The position numbers and the translations under genes were made by a program. The notes under the pieces were generated by a model, which did no database searches, was not told the origin of the DNA, and saw only the letters and a list, made by a program, of their open reading frames with translations. From Nelumbo lutea (Eukaryota; Streptophyta; Magnoliopsida; Proteales; Nelumbonaceae), in assembly GCA_022828595.1 (NCBI GenBank), contig JAKGHH010000006.1:13574499-13638498 (forward strand): DNA of 64,000 nucleotides, written 5' to 3'. Shown in pieces: positions 1 to 12,700 of this stretch. Every line of letters starts with the position of its first letter. Position 1 is the stretch's first letter.

Positions 1-474
1 AGATCTTGAGAAGGGTTCGATGGTGGAAGGTTTTGATGGCTGGTTTCATGTTATGGAGGTTTATTCATGGAGGACTTGGGAGAGGGAGCCATACCTTGAA
101 TTCCCAAAAATGTTCTCAACATAGAGGCCTTAGCTTTAACAGCATAGGCCAAAGTTAACTCATAAAATGCCATATAAATACCGAAATATTCGCAATGCAC
201 GGTTGTAAAAGGCTGTGCAATGGGTGTGGTCAGGGTCTTCGCACGGGTATTTCTGTCATAAAATGCCAAACAACATCTACTTTCCCAAAAGAGAGCCGTT
301 ACTTTTCCATACTGAACGGGTATTTCTGTCATTATGCAGAGTTCCTGATTTCTCACCACTGAGAGGATTTGTTATCGTCTCGGAGAGAAGTGTATCACTG
401 GCTCACTGCCTCGTCATCTATTTGAAAACTCAATTTCCCTCCCCATAGAGCAGAGAGAAAGACGAGCAGCAATA
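1..474 (+). promoter_or_regulatory. upstream region and 5' UTR of the permease gene
   Basis: This is the 474 bp before the first ATG of the permease gene, so it should hold at least the proximal promoter and the 5' leader. No convincing TATA box or known cis-element can be assigned by eye. A 17-bp exact direct repeat (ACGGGTATTTCTGTCAT) lies at 243-259 and 316-332. The last 50 bases are purine-rich and the start context is AATAATG. The transcription start cannot be placed from sequence alone. Confidence 0.45.
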
Positions 475-712
475 ATGTCGCTTTGCTCGTCCTCTCTTCA
501 AATTCCTCTCCTCTCAATTCAATCAAGAAGACGCCAACCACTTCCAATTACACTTTCTCAGGATAAAATCTTCAGATCGTTCCAGTTCACATCGCCTTCT
601 CGACCAATTTCTCCTTTTCGAACCCTAACGTGTTTCTCGCAGAGGCAACCCACCGAAAAATTTGAGAGGCTGTTTTCTAACTTGAATCAAGCAACATTGA
701 AGAGGGAGCCGG
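475..712 (+). CDS. permease exon 1 (transit peptide)
   Basis: This exon encodes 79 codons plus one base from the first in-frame ATG after a leader without longer open frames. The peptide starts [20 protein letters not shown] and is rich in Ser, Arg, Pro and Phe, as expected of a chloroplast transit peptide. It ends in phase 1 at G|GTCAGT. The open frame runs 23 bp further to a stop in the intron, so exon end and ORF end differ. Confidence 0.85.
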
Positions 713-3700
713 GTCAGTTTTCAAGTTTCTATTGAATTTGAACTTCAATGCCTCCATAATTCAAATTTCTCCGCATTTTTTGTTTTTGATCAACAGCAAT
801 GTCTCCTGCGTTTCTTTTACCATTTTTTTCTGTTTTTATTTTTTCTTATTTTTTGAGAAATTAGGTGTCCTTAAGAATGATGAGTGAGTTGGGCATTAAA
901 TAGTTTCTGTTGTTTTTTGTTTTTATTTTTCAGGTAGCCTTTCTAGTGGAATTTTTCTGGTTGCAGGAACCACGGTATGATTTCCTCGTTAACGGATTTC
1001 ATACAGAGGTCAATGCTCACAGATATGCTTAGATGACTGCTGACGTTCTATACATAGAAACGCTATTGCGTATACATACTTTCGTACTAATGCTTCTCTA
1101 GGTGGTAAATATTTTTTTAAAGTTAATACAGTAAATGTATTCATTCAAGCATATGGCTTGCATATATTCTCTTATTTGTATTCGCTAACATGCTTATAAC
1201 CGTAAGAGTTCATGCTTTTAAGTTCATGGTTGTACTTGCATGACACATTCATACATCTATTTCATATTGCACATAATCATTTTGCCAGCATTGATATGGT
1301 GCTGATAGGATAAACTTAGGTAGGTGAAAGCGCGTATTTGACATACACTGATACAAGCTCAACTGTAAACAGACCTGGGGTTTTCTGGTTTGAGATATAA
1401 AATTAGATCTTTTTAATCTGCAACTGAACAATTGACCAATAATAATTGATAAATTGGCTAGTATATGAGCCTTAACATGGGTTTTGGAGAACCTTTTGTT
1501 GATAAAAAAAATTTCAGATCCAACCTTGTTTACAAAACATTGCAGTTTTATATGTAAATGCATTCATGCAAGTAAACATTCACTTACCTCAATACCGTTG
1601 CATTTTAGGAAGACATTGGATATGTCTTTTGATTCATAAATTACATATCTAGTTAGCTAATAATGAAAACTAACACCTATCTTAATCTAAAAATAGGACT
1701 ATATTATTGATTAATCTGCTTTATTTGCTTTAACATTCTCATTTCCAAATTCTTTTAAATTTTATAGGTAGGTGCAGGTATCCTTGCAATCCCTGCAGTG
1801 ACACAAGAAGCAGGATTTCTGGCCTCTGCAATTACATGCATCATATGCTGGATTTATATGGTAATAGTTAGGTTGAATGGTATTATTCACAGAGCTGTTT
1901 GTTTATGAGTGATTACTCCATCCCTTTCTGTTTTCTTTTTCAATTGTGCATTACCTTTTTTGATGAGTTATTTACAACCCAAAAAAAATAGAGAAAAAAA
2001 GACATGAGAAGAAAAAATTCAAGTGGCTGGTGGTATATTGGCTGAAGGGAGACAAAACTGGCATGTGGATGTACAGAAATGAGAAGAAAAAATTCAAGCG
2101 GCTGACAAAAGACATGGAAGTTAAAGTAGCTTGGGTTAAGAGATGTGCAAACTCCTTTGCTGATGGGTTAGCAAAGCAAGGGGTGAATAGGGGAGAACTT
2201 GTTTTGGGCTCAACTGTAATTTTTCTGCAATATTTCTTGTTTGGGGGAGATAAGAGAGGTTTTTTTAGCAAGTGTACAGCCCAAAATAAATCATTCCTTC
2301 CCACCCCTTGTTTAGCAAGTGTATCGGATGCAGAATTTGCTTCTCTTTTGACCCAATTACAAGACACCTCTACCCCTTATAGCAGTTTAGCAGCTTTCCT
2401 CTTCTCATGAATGTAGCACCACCATCCCTCTTCTTCCTTTTTTTGGAGCCAACTAATTCCAAGCTTCGAGCCACCTTCTATTACCAGCTTCCTGATATTC
2501 AGCTCTTAGCCTTCTGAATCCCTTCCATAACAGCCATAATTTCAGCTCTTAGGCTATGTTGGTTTGAAGGAAAAGGTAGGGAAAGGAAGGGAAAGATAGG
2601 GAAACCTTTACAAGTTTGTAAAGGTTTCCCTATCTTTCCCTTCCTTTCCCTACCTTTTCCTTCAAACCAAACATAGCTTTAAGGAATCTCCTTCACCAAT
2701 TGGGCCTGAGAATAGTGCAATGATGTTTCCTTCTTCTTTCCTAAAAACTCCTCCTATACAATAAGGGCTAGGATTACCTTCACTACTACCATCAAAGTTA
2801 AGTTTAATGGAACCACTAGAGGGTGGGGACCATAAAGGCCTAACCACCTCCTTAACTGGAGCAGAATCAGCCACCTCCCTCCACTTTCTCACACCTCAAT
2901 GCCAGAAATATCTCTAAAAATCTCCAATGACTTTACCCAATGGACTGCCTTTATGGTGATAGCTTCAATGACAGCTTCTTTACTTGTTTTTCCATGGAAG
3001 AGTCTTTGATTCCTCTTCTCCCAAATTGTCCAACACACTGCAGCCCTTGTGCATTGCCACAATATTCTTCCCCTCTTCTTTGATCAGCTTAGGAAATTGG
3101 AAGCGGATAGGCTTTGTACACTAGGAGGAGGGTTCCACCTGCACCCAAACAAAGACAAGAACCATTCCCAAATTGAAGAAGAAAAAGGGCAGGAAATTAA
3201 TAAGTGATAGCAATTCTCATCATTAGCTTTGCAAAGGGAGCACCAATGAGGGGAAAGGCACCAATTGGGTCTTTTTCTTTGTAGTAATTTACAAGTATTA
3301 AATCTTTCCAAATACATTTCCCAGCACAAACCACCCATCCTGAGAAGAATAGGTTTAAACCAAATCTCTTCTGAAGGAAAGGAAGGCACTTGGCCATCAC
3401 TGGATGAATAAAGGCTGAAAAAAGGAACCATGAGAAAAGGAACCCGAGGGTGAAGGCGTCCAAATTCTCCTATCCCTTCCAAACACATCCCTTCCAATTT
3501 CTGAAGAAGGTCAATGACAATGTTCATTTCATGATCATATGGTCCTCTTCTGAAACCCAAGTCCCGATCATTTTCTAATTAATGAAATCCTTTATGATAA
3601 AAAATAATAGCATGGAATCCACTCAAAGAACTCCTAACTTGGCTCTGATACCAAGTAGAATTCTGCAACCCAGGAAAACAGAGAAAGATCTATGCAACAA

Positions 3701-6700
3701 TAGATTTTCAGCAGTTGGGAAGAAGAGGAGAAGGGAAAGAGAAGAATAGAAGAGAACGAAGGGGGAGCCAAAAGTATCCATTCAACTTGTATTTATATTT
3801 TTGTCAAAAAGTATATACACAAGGACCAATATGCCCTTAGAAGGGCAGCTGTTAAAGAACACTAATAAAAACTTAAAACAACTATGGGCCAAGGCCCGTC
3901 AACTACACAAAAAGAATTGGATGAAAATAAAAGGCCCATGTGGGGCAACTGTGAAGTGGCGAAACCACCATTCATTATGGTATTTTATTTAGTTAAGAAA
4001 AGTGAAGTGCTCATTATTAATTCTTCTAATAACTGGAGAGGTTTTTTTTTTTTTTTTCTTTTTATTTTCCTCTTTCTGAAGTATCAAATAAGTAAAAAAA
4101 AAGACAAATATTATATAGCTAACTAAGTTAATGCAGGTTGTTACTGGATTGCTCATTGCCGAAGTAAATGTAAACACCATGTGTGAACTTGGTTCTGGTG
4201 GCGTCTCTCTGGTAAGTTGTTTTTGCTCTCTAACTGCTTAAGACAATGATTAAAAACATACAGTATTTTGTTTTACACTAAATTGACATCAGAAGACCTG
4301 TAGGTGACTAATATGTGCATTCTTTAACCATTTTGGTTGAGTACATAAGTTTATTCTTATATGTTTATAAACTATACATTTGGATTTTGGAATGCCTTGT
4401 GAGAAGATGATGAGAATTATAGTTTCATTGCTAAAAAGAGGAATTCTTGGTATAGATTAAAATCAAGAAGAAAAGGAAAAAGGTGTTGGTCTAGGGGATC
4501 TAAGCAGCCTTCTATAATGAAGGAAAAATCAGAAAATATAGTGTTCTTAAGAACTAAGGGATTTCAGAAGGATCTTGATGAGGGAAAAATTGGGATCCTA
4601 CTCCAGGGCCTCAAGTTGATGGCTTCACTGGGTATTGAGGAGGTAGAAGTGGAGAGCACCTTGCAGGTGGTTTGGAAATGGTGTTGTGGAGGATCATGGT
4701 CTATTGCTAGAGGTAGATAGCTTCCAGGTAAAAATTCCATTCACCTGGATTCTGAGATCAGCTAACTTTGAGCCTAATGGTTTTGGGTGGCTGGAGATGG
4801 GGGGTGGTGATATCAGCTTCACTGAGTGTATTGAGCAGGTAGAGGTGGAGGGCACTCCCAGGTGGTTTGTTGGATGGTTTAGAAACGAAGTTGATGGATC
4901 ATGGGCTAGATCTAGCTTCCAAAATAAACATTTCATTCAACTAGACTTTATGATCAGTGAACTCTAAGCCTCTATTGCACTGAGAAGATTTAGAAGATGG
5001 AAAACCAATCAAACGATGCAAGTCTCAAAAACTTTTGCCAGGTTAATGTTGGGATGTTTGGGACGGGACTAAAGAAGAAGGGGCAGAAGACAAAGAAAGT
5101 TTCTCAGACGAGCATTGAGAGCTATGCTTCAGACAATGAATACACAGAGAAAATGGATAAAGCTTGAGTTGTGTTTTTCATTGGAAATGGATGGTGGGGA
5201 TCGAGGTGTTTTCTTCTGTTTTTTTTTTGGCAGGGGTTGGAAGGGTGTCGGACCTGCAGTTTCCCGCTTATCTATTCCAGTGATTGGTGGGAGGGGTATA
5301 CATGATATTTGTTTGGGGTTTTTGCAGTTGTATCTGGGTTTGGATTTCTGAGGGTGTACTAGACTTTGTAGGGCTGGTTTTCTGTTTTAGTTTTTTTTTT
5401 CTTTTTTTTTTTTTTGTTTTTGGGTGGGCTTGTTTTGCTGAGTGATTTCTTATCACCCTGTTGTATCCTCTCTAACTCACTTTCCTTTTTTCATTAATGA
5501 AGTTTATTTTTTATCTTCAAAAAAAAAAAAAGAATCCTTCCCTTCATGACTTATTGTATTACTGTTTCATGATCATTTTATGTTGAGATTCTTGGTTTGC
5601 ATTTGTAGTCTCTTAGCAAATGGAGAGAAAAATTTTTGATGATAGAAAAATGGAGGGAAAAATTTTATTAAAAGAGAAAGGAGGGTATGTAAAGAGAGAA
5701 AGGGTGATGATCAGATCAACAAAGCTTTTACTGACATTTCTGAAGTAGACCAAAAACAAGATCTGACAGTCTCTTTCGACATTATTTATAAATAAGGAGT
5801 CTCTTTGGAAGGGAAATGAAGCCCAATGTTTGTTTAAGAGTCCACCCTTCCACCTGAAAATCTTTGGGTCATTTCTTTATTCCCATTGGTGCAATTGTGC
5901 AAGAACAATCTCGTAGTCGTTTTTGTAGAAACTGTAAAGATTGTTTCCTACCATTATGAGTTACATCAACATCAATATCCAATGCTTGTTTAGGAGTTCA
6001 CATTTCTACCTGAAAAGCTTTGGGTTATTTCTTTATTTCCATTGGTGCAAGAACAATCTCGTAGTCCTTTTTATAGAAAATGTAAGGATTGTTTCCTACC
6101 ATTGTTAGTTACATCATAATGAAATTGCCAAGGTCTACCAAGAATAATGTGGCTAACATCAATATCCATAACATCAAATATGAGCTCATAAAAATATACA
6201 TCATCAGTAGAGAAGGTCACCTTGGATTGTTGTGAAAACCTTTTCCAGTTTAATTTTTCTTCACCAAACCAGCAATAAATGGGTTGGTGCTAGGTTTGGT
6301 TGGCAAGCTGAGAGTTAGAGGGAAAAGATTAGGGTCCATTGACCTACTATCAAAGAAGTTAAGTATGGTCTAAATTTGTTAAATTCAATTTCTTAGTGTT
6401 GCCCATGTTGTGCATCCACTGGAGACATGTATCAATTCATATATCATGGATACTGTTTCTAGGTGCACATTATATGATTCTGATCCTTTGTCCTTAATTT
6501 CAGGTGTCAATGGCCATGCGAACGCTTGGAAAAATTGGAATTCAAATTGCTTGGTGAGTTAATGTATAATCTTTCATTCAAATTTTTAATAAGTATTGTC
6601 AAATCAATTATATTGTTAATTGCTCATGTTTTTGATAATATTGTTCAATGGTGATTTATTACTTTGTGAAGAAAGAAATTTATTAGTGGATATTGAAGGC

Positions 6701-9700
6701 TTATGATCATGTGGATTGGTGATATCTACAGTGGGTGAGTAAGAGAATGGTGTACGAAGAAGATTTTTCATCAACAACGAAGTGGAGAAGGGAAGTGGAT
6801 ATTGAAGCTAAGAGGTTTTGGTTTGAAGAAGGCAGAAACAAAGTAAGTGGACATTAAAGATTAGAGAAGAAAAAAGAGGCACCATTCGTGTAACTGAGGT
6901 GATTGGATGGCTGAAGGGATTCATGGATGGGACAACATTCCCCATTAAAAGACAAGGTTGGAAGAGTGCAGTGGGAGCAGATGGGAAAAGGTTTGAAGTT
7001 GAGATAAGGAGAAATGTGAACTGAGGTGATTGGATGGCTGAAGGGATTCATGGATGGGACAACATTCCCCATTAAAAGACAAGGTTGGAAGAGTGCAGTG
7101 GGAGCAGATGGGAAAAGGTTTGAAGTTGAGATAAGGAGAAATATGAAAGGTTAGTTTGTTGTGATCATGGAAATATTTGGTGATAACAGAAAACATATGC
7201 TATGTGTACCAGAGGGTAGAAAGAGAACAGGTGGAGATCGTTTGCAGATTTATTACAGGAGTTTTTGCTGAAAGTGGAAGGAAGACAAACTCCAAAACAT
7301 TGCAATGGTTCAGAGGTCTGCAATAAGCAGAGCGGCAATGAGAATTTGAAGGAAGAAAAATAAAAATAAGGAGATCCATAAGCTTAGTGTGCAGAAAAAC
7401 TAAAAGTTCAAAGGTGCTATTAGATGGGGAGAAAGGAGTTTGGGAAAAGAAAGTAATTATTAACAACAGACAAAAAAGTTATAGATTAGGGGAGGATCCT
7501 GGAGGCAGTTGTGAAGAGATTCAACTTAAAAGATTCTGTGAATATTAAGCCTTTCGATGATTCGAGGGCCATGCTATTTGAAGCCGACGAAGAAGTCGAG
7601 CTCCCCACTCCTGAAATGCATGGAGTCTTCAATTGGTAGGATTATGGCAGCTGGCTGGAATACGTCTTGTAATCAGAATCTGATCCCTAAAGGAATTCTT
7701 CAGCTTTATCTAGTGGGACTCCCCTTTAATTTATGGAATGAGGAATTTCTTGAAAAGATGATCCAGGTCATGGGTGGAAAGTTGATAGCATATAATCTCC
7801 AAGATCTTCATGCCACGAGAATCAGAATTGTGGTTTTGAAACCTAAAAAGTCCCTAGATGCCTAAATCTAGGGATGCAAATGGATCAGATTGGACTCAAA
7901 TAAGGGTATATTTGAATCCGATCCGACACTGTTCATGTTGGATCTGATCTGATCCGAAGGTCCAATCGGATCTGATAGGACTCGATTTGAATTCGAATCC
8001 TATCGGTAAGTTGGATCTTCGGATCTGATTTGATCCGACTTGTTTTCTTTAAAAATTACTAAATTCTTAAAAGAAAAATAAAATATAGTAATTTAAATAA
8101 AGTAAAAACAAAAAATACAAGTACTTTTTAATTATTTTCATCATATATATACATGTTTTTTTATAAAAACTTTAATAATATAATAAATTTATAAAAACAT
8201 AATATAAAAAATATATTTATAAATAAATAACAAATATATGTATCATATATGTTTATATATATATTGGATCGGATCGGATAGGGGGTGATCCAAATCCTAT
8301 CCGAAGATATGAACAGGGGTGATCCAAATTCAACCAAATAGGATCGGATTCGATCATGATCTGATCCATTTGCACCCCTACCTAAATCTGCTTGTTGAAG
8401 GTCTCTAGCTCAAGGTTTGGGTTCTGTTGGAAGTTGAAGTGTTACTATGGATGAAGTATACCAAGGAAGAAGATGATGGCATTTTCGAGGGATGGGTTAC
8501 ATGTTGTAAGGAAACATCTAGCCAAAGGTCAAGGGCTGTTTGGCCAAATGTTGGAGGTTATCTTCTACCTCAGTTCAGTAGGATCGACTGAAGTGTTTGA
8601 CTCGTCCAAAAGGGCTTTCGAACAGAGCTCTAGATCTCAGCGCTGCTGGGCATAGTGGAAGACAAGGAAAAAAGATTAGGAAATCTGGCAAGAGAAAGTT
8701 TCTAGGGCTCAACCAACCAAGTTTTAAAAGAAGTGGAACTGCAGGTAGGAGTTCCTTGACAGAGGTTAGAGATAGAAAGGGAGAAAGATGGTTGTGGGAT
8801 ATCACAAAGTTTGATAAACGTGGTATGAAGAGGATTGTTGGTGATATAGAAGTGAGTTTCGACGATTGCACGCCTTCTTTGGTGATTAGAGATGTCAGAG
8901 ATGGAGTGCAAGAAAGAAGGGGTACGGATGGGACTTGCACCTCCTCCGAACCTTGGGTTTCAGCTACAGTCAGATGTGGAACTGAAAAGTTAGGGTCTTT
9001 GACTTTGGACAAGAATGTTTCAGCTGGTTCAGAGAGGTTGGGAGGGGGGAGGAGGAAGATGGAAAAAGGAGTGTTAGTGTCGTTGTTGAGGTTGCGAGTA
9101 AAGATGAGATTGTAGGTAAGGAAGCTTGAGGTGATAGGTGTTTAGGTTTTTGGGCAGATTTGTGCAGATTTAGTAGTTGTTTTTGTTTATTTGTTGTTTA
9201 GATAGGGAGTGGGGACCACAACACGGGTCCCTTTTAGTGGTTCTTTTGAGTTATATAGGCAGTTTTATGTGTTAGCCACTCTATAATGGCATATTAGTCA
9301 TTGTACCCATTTTTAATTAAAAGTTTTATGTGAGGAGGGTGCGGCCAGAAGTGATTGTTCTCTTTTTCTTTCTCAATTTCTTCTCTTCTTGCCTAGTTAA
9401 ATTTTCTCAAAAAAATTTCTTCTCTCCTTCAAGAAATATCTCTTTTCTTTACAAATTCTTTGATTCAACAGTTTTCTACTTGGTATCATAGCAAGACTAG
9501 GGTTTCTTGGAGTTCTTCCATGCAGTCCTAGATCAGCCGATTGCAACGGGAGATAAAGGGCTGATCGATCTACTTCAGACTGCCCAGTTCTTGGATTTTT
9601 TTGGTGGGTTCCAGTCATCAAGAGGGTGATTTGTGTTTTGGCATCAAAATCAGGAAGAACTAGAGTGTGGGGAAGAGTCCTAGTCAATTTTGATCTAATC

Positions 9701-12700
9701 TTGGGTGCTTGGACTTTGTTGGACTTCTCTAGGTTATATATAAGGGGTTGTTTGGTTTCTGGGAGTTTCAAAGCCCTCTAGAGTGATCGATTCACTTTTC
9801 TCTCCGGTGGGAGACGGTGAGAGCAGAGGGATTTCTCTCTGGATAGGCTTTTCTTCTTTCGGAAAGGTCAGTTACCCTTGTGTGTGAGATCGATTTGATC
9901 TTGGAGGCTTTCTACCTAGTTATTTCTTGTTTTTGATTTTTTTTAGTTGAAATGGAGGGTTGGAGTATTGAGCAGAAGTCCACCGGTAACATGGGTCTGG
10001 GTGTTGGAGGTACTAGTTATATTTTTGGGTTTGGAATTATTATCATAATGAAATTGCATGGTACAAATTATTTAGAATGGGTACAATAAGCCAAGATGGC
10101 TATTGGTGCTCGTGGGAAATTGGGGAGGAGAAGAAACCTGCTAATACAGATTCCTCCTAGTGGGTATATGAGAATTACATGGTGATGTCCTGCTGTGTAA
10201 TTCTATATTACCTCACATTGGTAATTGTGAGCTAATATTGCAAAGAAAATTTAGGATGGAGTGACTGAAACCTATTCCCAGAAACCAAATGTAGCTAGAG
10301 CCTATTAGTTAAGGAATCAGGTGATTAATACAAAACAGAGAGATGGACCACTTTCCATGTATTTCTCCATGCTGAAAACAGGATGCAACAACCTGTTAGA
10401 AGACTAAGCATACCAAAGACACTTGTTGGAAGCTCTACCCACATCTCATACTGGCTCAGGTCAAGAACAAGAAGGGATATGCAAATATGGGAATTATAGG
10501 AGACTCTTTGGGGCATCTTACCCAAGCTGACTTGGAGTACATTGCAGTAGTAGCAATTAGAACTGAATTGGAGAAGTATGGACAGCTTATGAGCAAGCAG
10601 GATTCAGCCAGTTCTAGTTCTTTAGATGGGCAACAGAGTGTAGGAGCCAATCGTACTACTTCCTTTGCTCATACGGGTAGTTCATATGCAGTTGTAAATT
10701 ATGCATCCACGTTAGGTAAGGAGGGACTTCCATGGATTATAGACTCAGGGGGGCATCTGAGCACATGACCAATATACCTACCCTTTTTAGTTCTTACCAG
10801 TTGTGCTCTAGTAGAGACAGAGTCTTCCTTCCTGGTAATTGTGTTTTGTAGGATTTAGAGTCAAAGAGGACAAATGGGAGTGGTCGTGAGGTGAATGGAG
10901 TCTACCTTTTAGATGAGATTCCGAGACATCAGAGCCATCATGTTAGTAGCAACAGTAGTAGTGGATCAGAGTTAGTGAGTTCGATTATGATCTGGCATAA
11001 TCGCTTGGGTCATCTTTCTTTTATTTCATTAAGATCTTTGTTTCCAAAGTTGTTTGAGCCTCTTCAGTTATCTAGTTTGGAGTGTGAAAGTTCTTAGTTG
11101 GGAAAACATTGTAGACATTCTTTTAAACCAAGTAATAAAAGAAGTTCTTTTGCTTTTGATATTGTTCACACTGATGTATGGGGACCTTATCATATTTCTT
11201 CCATGGGTGGTTACCGTGATGAGGTACCTATTTTGGTGCGATAGTTCTACCAGATGGTTCTCACACAATGTGGAGTGAGGACTAAGGTTTTCAGATCAGA
11301 CAATGCTAGAGAATACTTTGAGAAGGATTTGACCACATTTTTTGAGCATGGAGTGATTCATCAGAGTAGTTGTGCATATACATCGCAGTAGAATGGGGTA
11401 GCAGAGAGGAAAAATAGACACATTGTGGAGGTGGCAAGAAGTCTTATGGTGTATGCTTCAATTCCTGCTCATTTTTGGGGGAATGCAGTTCTCATGGTTG
11501 TGTACTTGATTAACCATGTACTTTCATGCATTTTGGGGTTTAAGGTGCCATTTAGTCTTCTTTTTCCAGTTGGGGAGATATTTCATATACCTCTGAGAGT
11601 TTTTGGGTGTGCTTGCTTTGGTTCACAGTCTTAGTCCTCACCGTAGGAAGTTGGATCCTAAGGCTAAGAAACGTATTCTCCTTGGGTATGCTCAAAACCA
11701 AATGGGGTATTGTTATGATCCGGTGTCAGGGAACATGTTTGTCACTACTTGTGTTACTTTTTCTGAATCTACATTCTTTGTCTCTCGTGGTTCTCCTTGG
11801 GGGGAGTTTCTTGGGGAGGAGAACTCATAGTTTGTTCCTTTTCCTGTTTCATTTGATCCATTAGTTCCACCTGTTGTTACACCATCAGCAGCTCCAGTCC
11901 CACTGCTTGATCCACTATGGCTAGCCTCATAATGTTATCAGCACCAACGGGTTGACTCCACACATGCTCCAGTAGGAGAACTCATAGTTTATTCCTCTTC
12001 TTGTTTCATTTGATCCATCAGTTCCACTTGTTGTTACACCATCAGCAGCTCCAGTCCCACTGCTTGATCCATTACAGCTAGCCTAACAATGTAATCAGCA
12101 CCAACGGGTTGACTCCACACATGCTCCAGTAGAAGAACCTGCACCATTCTCCATCAGTCCATCTGAGATTCTAGGTTCGGCTGATACTGTTCTAGGTATT
12201 TCCCTTGAGCTTGAGCCTGTTATTTCTCTTGATGGTGATGTTTTTGTACCTAACACTATTGTTGCAGCTGATCCCATTGATCTTGATGTTCCCATTGCAC
12301 TCTACAAGGGAAAGAGAAAGTGTACAGCCCATTGCATTTCACACCATCTTTCCTATAGATGTGTGTTTGTCCTTCAAATCTGATATATAAAACTAATAAA
12401 AGAAATAAGGAAAAGTGAGAGAGAAAGAAAGATTACAATAGAATAGAAGAAGAAGATGGAGAAGAAGAGAAAGAATAAGAGAGTTCGATGAATATCTCTC
12501 TCTCTTCACTCATCTTTTATTAAACTTAATTAATCATGCTAATTACAAGTCTGCCCTTTAAGTGGGCGGCCAGCAAAGTAGTAACTTAAAAGAACTTAAA
12601 TAGAGGTTAACAGGCCCATTAAGAAAAGGCCCATTAACACAAAACAGATTTAACATTACTTAAACATAAAAGAAATGTTAGGGCCCATTCAGCCCAGTCT

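Larger units (their letters stand above)
6690..9120 (+). mobile_element. L1-type LINE remnant: RT scrap plus ORF1 region
   Basis: Near 6694-6725 the frame KAYDHVDW matches the palm motif of plant LINE reverse transcriptases. From about 6780 an ORF1-like region follows: WLKGFMDG at 6907, LCVPEGRK at 7200, and at 7557-7865 a DUF4283-like segment with [20 protein letters not shown] and GGKLI. A longer frame at 8597-9115 (172 codons) is the likely low-complexity C-terminal part of ORF1. There are many stops and frameshifts. A hAT-type MITE (7869-8380) interrupts it and 127 bp are duplicated at 6892-7145. ORF1 binds RNA in intact L1 elements. Confidence 0.65.
9131..12380 (+). mobile_element. Ty1/copia element A, 3' half lost
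   Basis: An LTR-like stretch ends GATTCAACA at 9470, followed by a mutated primer site TGGTATCATAGC at 9481-9492. Gag, protease, GAG_pre-integrase and integrase relics follow in order on the + strand. The element stops at about 12380, inside the region between integrase and reverse transcriptase, where the LTR of element B begins. No reverse transcriptase, RNase H or 3' LTR is left. The 5' limit of the LTR is approximate. Gag and integrase wording resemble element H, so both probably belong to one family. Confidence 0.75.

Noticed and set aside
51..359. 102-codon minus-strand frame upstream of the permease
   Set aside because: No recognisable family, antisense to the likely promoter and leader, composition like random AT-rich sequence.
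1249..1563. 104-codon minus-strand frame in intron 2
   Set aside because: No domain resemblance and lies fully within an intron; Leu/Ser-rich as expected of chance frames.
8575..9012. 145-codon minus-strand frame
   Set aside because: Shadow of the LINE ORF1 frame on the + strand (8597-9115).
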